From an uncultured Lachnospiraceae bacterium (GTDB lineage Bacteria; Bacillota; Clostridia; Lachnospirales; Lachnospiraceae): a stretch of 64,000 nucleotides of DNA. The translations under genes and the position numbers were made by a program. The stretch lies in the NCBI GenBank assembly GCA_910585465.1, contig CAJUEW010000003.1, positions 124,001 to 188,000 on the forward strand. The letters run 5' to 3'. Positions 41,720-51,417 of this stretch are shown piece after piece (the stretch's first letter is position 1; each line of letters begins with the position of its first letter). The notes below the pieces were generated by a model that had not been told where the DNA came from, ran no database searches, and saw only the letters and a program-made list of their open reading frames with translations.

Positions 41720-43322
41720 CGGACAGATGGCCGGACAGGTTTTAGTCAGCGTTATTATTCCGGTTTACAATGTGGAAAAATGGCTTCCTCAATGTCTGGA
41801 ATCCGTGACAAACCAGACATTTGCGGATTTTGAAGTGCTGCTTATTGACGATGGCTCCACGGACGGCTCCGCAGAGCTGTGCAATGACTGGGCAAGGCAG
41901 GATGACCGTATCAAAGTGGTGCATAAAAAAAATGAGGGGCCTTCTGCAGCCAGAAATAAAGGAATGGAGTGTTCCAAAGGAGAATATCTTGTATTTGTTG
42001 ACGCGGACGACTGGCTGGACCGCTGCTTTCTGGAAAAGCTTTATGATAGGGCGGTGTCGGAACATGCGGATATGGCCGAGTGCGATGTCTGGCGGGTAAA
42101 TAACAGAACCGGCCATAAGACACTCCGGAAAACGTCGGAAGCCATGGGAAAAATATATTCATTGGAAGAACAAATGGAGTATGGATACACGGCAATCTGG
42201 AAATGTATGTTTCACAGAAGACTGTTTACAGAAAACCACCTGCTGTTTCCGGACTGCCACAGCGAGGCAAGAGCTGTTTATCCTTTATTACTATGCTTAA
42301 GTAAAAAACGTATTTATGTGCAGGAGCCCTTATATTATTACAGGTTGTTTCGGGAAGGCTCCTTATCGGCCGTTCCAAGGAAAAATCAGGGGGACAGCGC
42401 AGAGGGAATCGCGGCGTATGAGATTTTAATAAAAAGCTTCAGAGAGCGTGGTTTATATGAAAAATATAAAAAAATTCTGAAAAAGCTGATCATTATTAAA
42501 CTGGCTGATTTGCTGGCAGCGTTCCTGACCCAGAGACAGCCGGACAGCTTTTTGGTTTTGACAGAGAAATACCGGCAGTTTCTCCGGGAGAATTTTCAGG
42601 ATTATCAGGACAAGGTTTATCTGACGGTCGGGGGCTATAACCTGAACAAAATATTAAGCAATATGAATATTCTCCATGATCCGTCCGGCAGATTTGGCTT
42701 TTCCAGCCTGATCAGCATAATGAACCCGATAAAAACAGATATTGTTGTTTCTCATAAAAATAAATATCGGTCTTTTATGCTGGAACGGGAGATCCGTCAT
42801 CAGTTCTGGTCTGTTATGGAAGAGAAAAAGCCGGAATTTATTGTCCTTGATTTTATAGAAGAACGATTTGATTTGGTTGTCTGCTGTGACGGATATTTGA
42901 CAAAAAGCGATGCTTTTGACGGGTGTGAGACAAAAACAGAAGCAGAGAGAGTCATAGTCAGGGACAGTGAAGAATGTACGCGGCTCTGGCAGGACAGCGC
43001 GCGTTCCTTTATTCAGCGTATGGAAACAGATTATCCTGACACAAAGATTATATTGGTGGCAAATTATTTATCGGAAATGGTAGGAGATATTCACAGCCGC
43101 AGGTATTTTGAAGATTTGGAAGAAATAAGGAAAATAAACAGAATATTAAAACAATACTATTTATTTTTTAAACAGAATTGTAATAAGGCCAAGGTTGTGG
43201 AAGCATCAGAATGTGAGAATTATTATACGGACAGACTGTATGAATATGGAGCTGTTCCTTCTCACCTGAATGAACTGGTAAACAGAGAGATTGCAGAAAA
43301 GATTGAAGGATGTATCGGATGA
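41709..43322 (+). CDS. Family 2 glycosyltransferase with DUF6270-like C-terminal domain
   Basis: Residues 10-230 are a GT-A glycosyltransferase: VSVIIPVYNVEKWLPQCLES, LLIDDGSTDGSAE and VDADDW with the metal-binding Asp pair. From about residue 335 a separate domain begins (DIVVSHKNKYRSFMLEREI, later DLVVCCDGYL), which looks like the SGNH-like DUF6270 domain found beside capsule enzymes. The 537-residue protein would extend a cytoplasmic glycan and perhaps modify it. It overlaps both neighbours. Confidence 0.85.
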   Translation: MKYNGQMAGQVLVSVIIPVYNVEKWLPQCLESVTNQTFADFEVLLIDDGSTDGSAELCNDWARQDDRIKVVHKKNEGPSAARNKGMECSKGEYLVFVDADDWLDRCFLEKLYDRAVSEHADMAECDVWRVNNRTGHKTLRKTSEAMGKIYSLEEQMEYGYTAIWKCMFHRRLFTENHLLFPDCHSEARAVYPLLLCLSKKRIYVQEPLYYYRLFREGSLSAVPRKNQGDSAEGIAAYEILIKSFRERGLYEKYKKILKKLIIIKLADLLAAFLTQRQPDSFLVLTEKYRQFLRENFQDYQDKVYLTVGGYNLNKILSNMNILHDPSGRFGFSSLISIMNPIKTDIVVSHKNKYRSFMLEREIRHQFWSVMEEKKPEFIVLDFIEERFDLVVCCDGYLTKSDAFDGCETKTEAERVIVRDSEECTRLWQDSARSFIQRMETDYPDTKIILVANYLSEMVGDIHSRRYFEDLEEIRKINRILKQYYLFFKQNCNKAKVVEASECENYYTDRLYEYGAVPSHLNELVNREIAEKIEGCIG

Positions 43323-45115
43323 TGAAAGGGATAAAACAGGAATTAGAAGAAAAATATGAAAATCTTTTTCGGAAATATAACTTTGAACCTCCTGTAGATG
43401 CAAAAAAAATCAACCATGTGATCAAGAAAGCTCTTCGGGAGTTTTTGAAAGATGCCCGGAGACCGGCCATTTACTGTAACGGCGGCCATACTCGTATGCT
43501 GATGGCGGATTTTATGTATGATTTAAAAAACGTCAGGTATATTGTGGATAATTATGCGTCTGAAGAAAAGGACGGAGGATTTTCCGTCATACGGGATGAA
43601 GATTTGGAAGAAAAGAAGATAGATGCGGTAATCCTTTCTACCTTTAAATTCCGGCAGGATGTGAAACAAAGTCTGGCTGTAAACCATCCGGAGATTCCGG
43701 TGCTGGATATTTATGATGAGTTTGAAAAAAACGGAATTATCATGCAGGCAGATTATTACTATTCCCATCATCCTTATCATCATTACCACAGCATCAATTA
43801 TTTACAGAGAGAGATCAGAAAGACAGCAGATACGGAAAAGCTGGAAGGCTTGTATAAGGAACTGATTTCCAAATATATTCATATTCGGGATTTCAGAACA
43901 GCTCTTCTGAAAACCAAAGAATTCGGGCAGAAAAAACCGGCGGAATGGATAAAAATGCTGGAGCGGGATCTGACGGAGCTTTATGAATCGGAGCAGGAAG
44001 CGGCGGCAGCAGTTTCTGACAATAATATTCTTATGTTTTGTCTGGACGGACTCAGGAGACAGGATCTATCGGAGGAGGATATGCCGAAGGTGAAAAGGAT
44101 ACTGGATGAGACGGCCTACAGCTTTACCAACGCCTATTCCTTTTCCACATCTACTTTTGAAAGCCTGATTCCGGTTTACAGTGAAAACTGTGATTTACGG
44201 ACGCATTATTATGAAAAAAATGAAGTGGATGCAAAAGACTGCCGGTTTTTCAAACTGGCAGAGCAGCAGAAGCGGAATATTTATATTTATGGGGATATGG
44301 AACATTACATTGAGGGCAGCGGTGTTCATTACAGTGATCAGTTTCAGACGGTTACGGAGAAAATATGGGATTTTATTCTGGATGCATGTGAAGAGGAAAA
44401 CGGATTGTTCTATTTACATGAGTCCTATGAAAGCCATTTTACATTTTCCAATCCATATACGCTGGCTCCGCTGAAATCAGAAGGAACCGCAATGCTTTTT
44501 GACTATCTCCCGGTGAAGGGAGGAAAGCTGCGTGTGGATTATAAGACCCAGCATCAGGATGCGGTCAGATATCTGGATGATGTGCTGGAACCGTTTTTAT
44601 TAAAGCTTTCCTGCCGGATGGTATTGTATGCGGATCACGGAAATCTTATTCTGAAGAAGGATACAAAGTTATCGGAGGTAGAAGACATGGAGTATGTATG
44701 CTCCGAGGGCTGGACGAGAATTCCGCTTATGCTCCGCTGTCCTGAGACGGGAACCGGAAAAAATGACAGTCTGATAAGCCTGACAGAGCTTAACTCCATG
44801 TTAGTCAGCCTGCTGAATAAAGAGGATTATATAAAAACAGGCTTTCGGAAACGGCATTTTATCAAAATGGCAAGATCTGAGCTTTATAATCCGGATTTCC
44901 GGTTTCTGTACAGAATAACAGGGAAAGAGCAATATCTTCAGGCGTTTGAATGCTTTTTATTTGAAGGCGGGGAAAAGCTGATTATTTTTGCGGACGGATA
45001 TATGGAGCTGCGTTCGGCGCAGGATGACAGACTGATTTTGGATGAGAAAAAGAGGGAACAGCTTCTGAATGAAATTCGGAATGAAATTACAGTCACAGAC
45101 TGCTTAGCTGTTTGA
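43319..45115 (+). CDS. Sulfatase/alkaline-phosphatase-fold protein, probable phosphotransferase
   Basis: About 598 residues. The N-terminal 140 residues look like the small Rossmann-type domain (AIYCNGGHTRMLMADFM). From about residue 235 the alkaline-phosphatase fold starts: ILMFCLDGLRRQDLSEE with a metal Asp, STSTFESLIP with the probable Thr/Ser nucleophile, and LYADHGNLIL with the distal metal Asp-His. This is the fold of phosphoethanolamine and phosphoglycerol transferases, but no membrane anchor is present, so it may act in the cytoplasm. The ATG at 43319 overlaps the previous stop (ATGA) and has AAGGA in front; ATG 43310 is less likely. Confidence 0.75.
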   Translation: MMKGIKQELEEKYENLFRKYNFEPPVDAKKINHVIKKALREFLKDARRPAIYCNGGHTRMLMADFMYDLKNVRYIVDNYASEEKDGGFSVIRDEDLEEKKIDAVILSTFKFRQDVKQSLAVNHPEIPVLDIYDEFEKNGIIMQADYYYSHHPYHHYHSINYLQREIRKTADTEKLEGLYKELISKYIHIRDFRTALLKTKEFGQKKPAEWIKMLERDLTELYESEQEAAAAVSDNNILMFCLDGLRRQDLSEEDMPKVKRILDETAYSFTNAYSFSTSTFESLIPVYSENCDLRTHYYEKNEVDAKDCRFFKLAEQQKRNIYIYGDMEHYIEGSGVHYSDQFQTVTEKIWDFILDACEEENGLFYLHESYESHFTFSNPYTLAPLKSEGTAMLFDYLPVKGGKLRVDYKTQHQDAVRYLDDVLEPFLLKLSCRMVLYADHGNLILKKDTKLSEVEDMEYVCSEGWTRIPLMLRCPETGTGKNDSLISLTELNSMLVSLLNKEDYIKTGFRKRHFIKMARSELYNPDFRFLYRITGKEQYLQAFECFLFEGGEKLIIFADGYMELRSAQDDRLILDEKKREQLLNEIRNEITVTDCLAV

Positions 45116-45164
45116 AATATTGCTGGGACTTACAGTTTAGAACAGGAAAGGCAGGAATGTTGCC

Positions 45165-46301
45165 ATGAAGATTGAAGTTTTTGCGGAAATGCTCCGGGAT
45201 TTTGGAATAGAAACCATAACAGGAATCCCGGATTCCACATTAAAGGTGTTTTGTGACTATATGCAGCAGGAAGGAAAGCATCTGTTTTCCTGCCATGTTG
45301 TTCCAGAAAATGAAGGGGCGGCAGTCGGCATTGCTATTGGAGAATATCTTGCGACAGGAAAGCCTGCCTGCGTTTATATGCAGAACAGCGGACTTGGAAA
45401 TGCGGTCAATCCCCTAACCTCCCTTGCGCATACGGAGGTGTATGGAATTCCCATGCTGCTGATAGTAGGATGGAGGGGAGAACCAGGCCAGAAGGACGAG
45501 CCCCAGCATAAATATATGGGAGAGATTACTCCTGAGCTGTTGGAGCTTATGGGGATTGCTTATTCTGTTGTGACAGAGGCAACAACAACAGAGGAGTTGA
45601 AACAATTTCTGGATGCGGCAGGTCAGGCTTTCGGGCAGAACAGACAGTATGCGCTTCTTATTAAAAAGAAGACCTTTCAGGAATCGAATGGGATCTTTTA
45701 CAAAAATCCGTATACTCTGGACAGAGAAGAGGCAATCCATATCATTACGGAATGGCTGGAGCCGGAAGACCTCGTAGTATCCACTACGGGAAAAATATCA
45801 AGAGAGCTCTATGAACAGAGCAATCTTCAGCTCGGCAGTCACAGGCAGGCATTTCTTACCGTCGGAGGAATGGGACATGCCAATATGATAGCCTTTCAGA
45901 TTGCCAAAAGACAAAGGAGCCGGAGAGTCATCTGTCTGGACGGCGACGGAGCGCTTTTGATGCATATGGGAAGCATGGCTGTGATCGGAGCGGATCCGGC
46001 GGATAATCTGGTCCATGTCTGTCTGAATAACCAGGCGCATGAATCTGTGGGCGGGATGCCTACCGGGGCGCCGCATTTGCAGTTTCATAAATACGCGGAA
46101 ATGGCCGGGTATCAGCGGACGGCTTACGCGGACAGCCGGACGGCGCTGGAACAGGAATTAAAAAGCGCGCGTGAAAAAAAAGTATGCACATTTTTGGAAG
46201 TATTCGTTTCCTTAAGATCAAGAGCAGATTTGGGAAGGCCGAAAGAGACGGCAGAAAATAATAAGGTCAGTTTTATGAAAACAATCGGGGTGATGGAATG
46301 A
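45165..46301 (+). CDS. aepY: Phosphonopyruvate decarboxylase
   Basis: This thiamine-diphosphate enzyme turns phosphonopyruvate into phosphonoacetaldehyde, pulling the unfavourable PEP mutase reaction forward. The 378-residue protein starts with the Ppd-type TGIPDSTLKVFCDYM. It contains VPENEGAAVGIAIGEYLATGK with the cofactor-activating Glu, GWRGEPGQKDEPQHKYMG and the ThDP motif GDGALLMHMG...CLNNQ. It overlaps the PEP mutase gene by four bases, so the pair is cotranslated. Confidence 0.93.
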   Translation: MKIEVFAEMLRDFGIETITGIPDSTLKVFCDYMQQEGKHLFSCHVVPENEGAAVGIAIGEYLATGKPACVYMQNSGLGNAVNPLTSLAHTEVYGIPMLLIVGWRGEPGQKDEPQHKYMGEITPELLELMGIAYSVVTEATTTEELKQFLDAAGQAFGQNRQYALLIKKKTFQESNGIFYKNPYTLDREEAIHIITEWLEPEDLVVSTTGKISRELYEQSNLQLGSHRQAFLTVGGMGHANMIAFQIAKRQRSRRVICLDGDGALLMHMGSMAVIGADPADNLVHVCLNNQAHESVGGMPTGAPHLQFHKYAEMAGYQRTAYADSRTALEQELKSAREKKVCTFLEVFVSLRSRADLGRPKETAENNKVSFMKTIGVME

Positions 46302-47593
46302 AGACGGTTTATACCTGTTTTTGCACAGACATGATTCATGAGGGACATATCAATATTATAAATGCGGCAAAAGCCTACGGCGAGGTAATCGTGGGCGTGC
46401 TCTGTGATTATCAGATGATTCGGTATAACCGCTTTCCTACGGTTTCCTTTGAGGAAAGAGTGAGAATGGTGGAGGAAATTGAAGGGGTTTCAAAGGTTGT
46501 GGTTCAGAATCAGATTATGTATGATGAGATTTTGGCCGAGCTGAGACCGGATTATGTCATTCATGGAGATAACTGGCGTACAGGGCCGATGGAAGCAATC
46601 CGAAAAAATGTGGTGGAAAATCTGGAAAAATATGGAGGAGAGCTGATAGAGGTTGGGTATACGTGGAATGCTTCTGTCCGTAAAAAGGAAGAAATAGTAA
46701 GGGAGAAGCTGGCTATGCCAGAGTTTCGCAGAGGAAGACTGAGAAAGCTGATTGCTCTGTGCGGTATTGTGAAGATTATAGAGGTACACAGCGGGCTGAC
46801 CGGGCTGATTGCTGAAAGAACCGTAGTGGAAAATAACGGAGGACTGGATCAGTTTGACGGAATGTGGATTTCATCTCTCTGCGATTCCACGGCGAAAGGA
46901 AAGCCGGACATTGAACTGGTGGATATGACATCCCGTCTTAGAACTATTGACGATGTGATGGATGTGACCACAAAGCCCATTATACTGGACGGAGACACAG
47001 GCGGGCTTTTGGAGCATTTTGTTTATAATGTCCGTACTCTGGAGCGGATGGGAGTCTCTGCAGTCATTATCGAGGACAAAATGGGACTGAAGAAAAATTC
47101 TCTCTTTGGTACGGAAGTGGAACAGACTCAGGACAGTGTGGAGGAGTTCTGCAGAAAAATCCGTGCGGGAAAGGACGCGCAGCGGACGGAGGAATTTATG
47201 ATTATTGCCCGTATTGAAAGTCTGATTCTGGAAAAGGGAATGGAAGATGCCATTACCAGGGCAAGGGCGTATGTAGCGGCCGGAGCGGACGGAATTATGA
47301 TACATTCCAGAAAAGATACGGCGGACGAAATATTTGAATTCTGTGATTTGTTCCGCAGTGAAAATAAGGACACACCGCTGGTGGCTGTTCCCACGTCATA
47401 TTGTGATACTTATGAAGCCGAGCTGAAGGAACATGGAGTCAATATTGTTATCTATGCCAATCAACTGACAAGAAGCGCCTTTCCGGCCATGGAGGACACT
47501 GCGAGGACGATCCTGAAGAATCACAGGTGCAGGGAGGCTGAAGACAAGCTGATACCGTTTAAGAAAATCATTACATTAATTGACACAATTTAA
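46298..47593 (+). CDS. aepX: Fusion: cytidylyltransferase + phosphoenolpyruvate mutase
   Basis: Residues 1-135 are a TagD/PCT-like cytidylyltransferase (FCTDMIHEGHINIINAAK, H14xGH17). From about residue 145 the isocitrate-lyase-like PEP mutase follows. It carries the diagnostic EDKMGLKKNS motif and DGDTGG. PEP mutase makes phosphonopyruvate, the first C-P bond. The fused cytidylyltransferase probably activates the final phosphonate as a CMP ester, the donor for LicD-type transfer. The 431 residues and operon position fit a phosphonoglycan pathway. Confidence 0.92.
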   Translation: MKTVYTCFCTDMIHEGHINIINAAKAYGEVIVGVLCDYQMIRYNRFPTVSFEERVRMVEEIEGVSKVVVQNQIMYDEILAELRPDYVIHGDNWRTGPMEAIRKNVVENLEKYGGELIEVGYTWNASVRKKEEIVREKLAMPEFRRGRLRKLIALCGIVKIIEVHSGLTGLIAERTVVENNGGLDQFDGMWISSLCDSTAKGKPDIELVDMTSRLRTIDDVMDVTTKPIILDGDTGGLLEHFVYNVRTLERMGVSAVIIEDKMGLKKNSLFGTEVEQTQDSVEEFCRKIRAGKDAQRTEEFMIIARIESLILEKGMEDAITRARAYVAAGADGIMIHSRKDTADEIFEFCDLFRSENKDTPLVAVPTSYCDTYEAELKEHGVNIVIYANQLTRSAFPAMEDTARTILKNHRCREAEDKLIPFKKIITLIDTI

Positions 47594-47606
47594 GGAAGAT
47601 ACGAAT

Positions 47607-48338
47607 ATGGGACAGTATGCGGTAATTTCAGATATTCATGGAAACCTGTATGCACTGGAAAAGATTGTGGACGATATGAAATCCTTTTCCATAGACGGAG
47701 TGATACTGCTTGGAGATTTGATTGATTACGGGATGCAGTCAAATGAGACGGTAGAGTATATACAGCATTTGTTTCCGTATGAAGTAGTGTGCAATATATG
47801 GGGGAACCATGAGCGGGCAGTGATGCATTCGGATTTTACGGGCTTTTCATCCCGGCGCGGCGCGGAATCGGCGATGAATACTGCTCTGGGTCTGACAGAC
47901 AGGACAAAACAGTATTTAAATAGTGTGCCGGACCAGAAAGGAATTCGGGAATTTATGCTGGAAGGACTGAAATGTCTGGCAGTCCACGGTTCGGCAGAGG
48001 ATCCGTTCTGGAAAGCGATTGCCCCTGACAATGTGCGGGGCAATTACATAAAATATGATTTTGTATTTTCCGGGCATTCCCATTATCCTCATATTTTTAC
48101 GAAGTTTTATGATGCGGATGATTCGGAAATGAGAAACAGGCATGCGGTGACATTTATAAATCCAGGCTCTGCCGGGCAGCCGAGAAATCATAATCCCTGT
48201 GCCCAGTATATGATTCTGGATATATTGCGGAAAAATATATACATGCGCTCTGTACCCTACGATGTGGAAGCCGCCATGAGCCTGTTTGACGGTTCTGTGG
48301 ACTGGTTTTACAGGGACAGACTAAAAAACGGAATATAG
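47607..48338 (+). CDS. Calcineurin-like metallophosphoesterase
   Basis: The product of about 243 residues shows all metallophosphoesterase motifs in order: SDIHGNLYALE, GDLIDYG, GNHERAV, HGSAEDP and GHSHYPHIF. It may hydrolyse a phosphoester or a CDP-intermediate in the pathway. ATG 47607 with AAGGAAG is chosen over the longer frame from 47580, which overlaps the PEP mutase end. Confidence 0.87.
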   Translation: MGQYAVISDIHGNLYALEKIVDDMKSFSIDGVILLGDLIDYGMQSNETVEYIQHLFPYEVVCNIWGNHERAVMHSDFTGFSSRRGAESAMNTALGLTDRTKQYLNSVPDQKGIREFMLEGLKCLAVHGSAEDPFWKAIAPDNVRGNYIKYDFVFSGHSHYPHIFTKFYDADDSEMRNRHAVTFINPGSAGQPRNHNPCAQYMILDILRKNIYMRSVPYDVEAAMSLFDGSVDWFYRDRLKNGI

Positions 48339-48356
48339 CGGCAGAAAGGGAAAAGA

Positions 48357-49358
48357 ATGAAACGTTTATATGTAATTAGCGGCATAACGGGAATGACCGG
48401 AAACGAACTGGTGCATCAGCTGCTTTGGCATCCGTCAGATGAAAATTACGTTATTGGTTTTGATAATTTTCAGGCTTCATCCATTGAGACAATCAGGGAT
48501 TGCCTTACGGATAAACGGCTGGAATTTTTTGAATATGATATCAATCATAACGGGCAGATGGCTGATTTTGAAAACAGAGTAAGGAACCTGAAAAAGAATT
48601 TTGATGAAATCATCTATATTAACTGTGCGGCCGTTGTGCATACAGAACATTTTTATCATGTGTATGAAACCTTTGAAACAAATGTAAATGGTATGAATCG
48701 TTTTCTGGAACAGGCAATCAGGGTTGGCGCCCGGAAGTATATGAATTGTTCCACGTCCGAAGTATATTCTATGAATTCGTGGAATGAAAACGGCGGGGTA
48801 AAGGAAAGCGATTATCTGATCATGGCGGATGCGGAGCACAGCCAGCGTACCAGCTATGCGGCGGGGAAGCTGCTTACAGAATTTTTTATAAAGGATGCGG
48901 TGGAAACAGGAAAAATTCTTGGCTGTTCCATCCGTTTTGCAAATGTTTACAGCAAAAATGAACGATATCCCAAACATATTATTCCGTATATCATAGACAG
49001 CTTTTCAAAGAATGGAAAAGTGGTGCTTTTGGAGAACAGTAAAAGAAACAAAAGAACCTTTTTAAATAATTTTGACAGCTGCAGCGCCGTGCTTGCGCTG
49101 GCAGAAACGGACAGCGCACTGGATGGAAGTATCTATAATGTGGCCACAGAGGAAGAAATATCTATGATTGATCTTGCAAAGCTGTGTGCGGAGAAAATGG
49201 GGATTGAAAATCCGGTCATTGAATTCAGCGGATATCGTGAATCAGATCCTGAACGAAGACTGCTTTCCACAGATAAGATCAGGGAAAGAACGGGCTGGAA
49301 GCCGATTGTAAATCTGAGTAAGGGGCTGGATGAGTGTATTGCATATTATTTGGGATAA
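48357..49358 (+). CDS. NAD-dependent sugar-nucleotide epimerase/dehydratase
   Basis: The 333-residue protein is an extended short-chain dehydrogenase. The N-terminal glycine motif is GITGMTGNELVHQL, and the active site has SYAAGKLLTE with Tyr-x-x-x-Lys. The C-terminal REDSDPERRL-like region (here YRESDPERRLLSTDKI) is typical of UDP- or CDP-sugar epimerases. It would prepare a sugar nucleotide for the polymer. Confidence 0.9.
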   Translation: MKRLYVISGITGMTGNELVHQLLWHPSDENYVIGFDNFQASSIETIRDCLTDKRLEFFEYDINHNGQMADFENRVRNLKKNFDEIIYINCAAVVHTEHFYHVYETFETNVNGMNRFLEQAIRVGARKYMNCSTSEVYSMNSWNENGGVKESDYLIMADAEHSQRTSYAAGKLLTEFFIKDAVETGKILGCSIRFANVYSKNERYPKHIIPYIIDSFSKNGKVVLLENSKRNKRTFLNNFDSCSAVLALAETDSALDGSIYNVATEEEISMIDLAKLCAEKMGIENPVIEFSGYRESDPERRLLSTDKIRERTGWKPIVNLSKGLDECIAYYLG

Positions 49359-49385
49359 GATGAAATCTGGAGAGGAGCAGACAGT

Positions 49386-50147
49386 ATGAGGATCGCTCTG
49401 ATTACGGCAGCCGGAATATCCAGCCGGTTTAACGAAGGTGTGGAGGAAAATCAAAAGCGGCTGAAAGCAATATATACGGACGGGGATGCATCTCACACGC
49501 TGCTGGCCCGTTTGACAGAGAAATGCAGCTATGCGGATCAAATCATTGTAGTAGGCGGATATAAATACGATGAGCTGAAGCAATATGCAAAAACGCAGCT
49601 GCCGGTTAAAATAAGGGAAAAAATAATACTTGTATATAACGAATTTTACAGAGAGCTTGCCTCAGGGTACAGCCTGTACTTAGGATTAGAGGAAGCGTTC
49701 AGACAGCCGGATTTAGAAGAGGTTCTTTTCGCGGAAGGCGATTTAGATGTGGACAGGGATTCCTTTGAGGCTGTGATTCATCTGGAGGGAACCGTTCTTA
49801 CCTGCAACTACAAACCTATAGAGGCAAAACGGGATGTAGTTCTGTATCGGGATGATAAAGGAAACTATCGGTATCTGTTTAACAGTTCCCACGGCTGCCT
49901 GAGAATTGACGACTGTTTTTCCTGTATTTATAATTCCGGGCAGATCTGGAAATTTGCGGATATGGAAGCCCTGAAGGAAGCAAACAGAATTTTCGGCAGC
50001 GGGGAAAAGAACGGGACGAACCTGGAGATCATACAGGAATATATCAATCGTATTCCTCAGGAAAAAATAACAGTAACCGGACTGCAAAGGTGGACAAACT
50101 GTAACACCCGCCAGGACTATATGAGAATTAAGAAGGGTTGGATGTAG
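49386..50147 (+). CDS. MobA/LicC-like nucleotidyltransferase
   Basis: The 253-residue protein begins RIALITAAGISSRF, a variant of the nucleotidyltransferase signature LAAGxGSRL, and has EGDLDVDRDSF as the metal-binding region. LicC/PntC-like enzymes activate phosphocholine or phosphonates with CTP. So this locus has three potential cytidylyltransferase units. The usual Lys of the GTRLxPLTxxxPK motif is not obvious, so activity needs testing. Confidence 0.75.
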   Translation: MRIALITAAGISSRFNEGVEENQKRLKAIYTDGDASHTLLARLTEKCSYADQIIVVGGYKYDELKQYAKTQLPVKIREKIILVYNEFYRELASGYSLYLGLEEAFRQPDLEEVLFAEGDLDVDRDSFEAVIHLEGTVLTCNYKPIEAKRDVVLYRDDKGNYRYLFNSSHGCLRIDDCFSCIYNSGQIWKFADMEALKEANRIFGSGEKNGTNLEIIQEYINRIPQEKITVTGLQRWTNCNTRQDYMRIKKGWM

Positions 50148-50149
50148 AA

Positions 50150-51325
50150 ATGAAGTCTTTACAAAAAAGGTTGAAAGTGATCGAAGAACATATTAACGCC
50201 GACAGGATCACAGTCATGATTATCGGACTTGGGAGTGTGGGAACTTATCTGCTGGATTACCTGGTCAGTAAAAATGATCCTGCTGTTCATATTGTGGTTG
50301 TGGGCAGAGAATATGAGAAGATGGAGAAAAATGTCAATATTGTAAGGATTGCGGGGCTTATCAGAAATGTGAATAAATCCTGGATTGATATTGAGGCGGG
50401 GGTTGACCTTACAGATGTCAGCTCTGTTCAGGAAGCAATAAAAAAGTATGCTCCTGATTTTATTGTAAATTCCAGCAGAGCGTATCCCGGATTAAAGTAT
50501 GGAAGTATCAGTTGGGAAAATGTCCGTGCCTACGGCATCTGGAGTCCGCTGTCCATCCGGTTTACGAAAAATATTATGGAGGCGTGCCACAGGGCGGATA
50601 CGGATGGGGTGGTAATCAATACTTCCTACTCAGATGCGGTAATTCCATGGCTGAAAAGCGCAGGCCAGGCATATCCTGACTTTGGCTCCGGCAATTTGAA
50701 TCATCTGGTTCCCAGAATTAAATTTGCGGCAGGAAAGATGCTGGGGATAGAAGATTTCTGGAATGTGGATGTGATGTTCGCGGCCGGGCATTTCCATGAT
50801 GTATGCATCAGCAAAGAGGGGCAGACAGAGGGTGTGGATTTGCCATTGAAAATATATTACAAAGGAGAAGAAAAGGAGCTGTCTGAAAAGGAGATCTTTG
50901 CAGCCTGTAAAATTGCGATGCCGGTGGATGCCCAGAGGAACATGATGAATGCGTCCAGCAATTATCAGATTATCGCGGCGGTTATGGATGCGGTTCGTAC
51001 AAAGCTCAATCAACGGTTATTCATACCGGGTGCATTTGGAAATATCGGCGGCTATCCGGTTCTGGTCGGATACAGAAACGGTAATTTAGACTGCTGGATT
51101 GATGAATCTGTATTCTGCTTTGAGGAGATGAATCGGGTAAACCGGGAGTCCATGGCGCTTGACGGGATAGAGGATATCAGAGACGGCAGATTGTATTATA
51201 CAGACGGATTGATTTTAAAATGTAAAAAGGCATTTGGAGCAGAACTGCCGAAGTGTGTGGAGTACAAAGAGATTGAAAAGGTCGCAGGGTTTATTATTGA
51301 GGAAATTATAAAGCCGCGGATATAA
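50150..51325 (+). CDS. Rossmann-fold dehydrogenase-like protein, unassigned
   Basis: The product of about 391 residues has a nucleotide-binding start TVMIIGLGSVGTYLLDYLVS and VVVGREYEKM, followed by VVINTSYSDAVIPWL. The general build is that of saccharopine- or homoserine-dehydrogenase-like enzymes, but I do not recognise the family. It could reduce phosphonoacetaldehyde or oxidise a sugar. The ATG at 50150 is used; the frame is open from TTG 50138, overlapping the preceding gene. Confidence 0.6.
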   Translation: MKSLQKRLKVIEEHINADRITVMIIGLGSVGTYLLDYLVSKNDPAVHIVVVGREYEKMEKNVNIVRIAGLIRNVNKSWIDIEAGVDLTDVSSVQEAIKKYAPDFIVNSSRAYPGLKYGSISWENVRAYGIWSPLSIRFTKNIMEACHRADTDGVVINTSYSDAVIPWLKSAGQAYPDFGSGNLNHLVPRIKFAAGKMLGIEDFWNVDVMFAAGHFHDVCISKEGQTEGVDLPLKIYYKGEEKELSEKEIFAACKIAMPVDAQRNMMNASSNYQIIAAVMDAVRTKLNQRLFIPGAFGNIGGYPVLVGYRNGNLDCWIDESVFCFEEMNRVNRESMALDGIEDIRDGRLYYTDGLILKCKKAFGAELPKCVEYKEIEKVAGFIIEEIIKPRI

Positions 51326-51417
51326 CAGGGAGATGAAGGATCATGAAGCGGAACCCGCGAAGGCTGGGGAGAAAAATGGGATTATGGTGTGTGTGATGAG
51401 GGGAGAAAATAGGTGAT

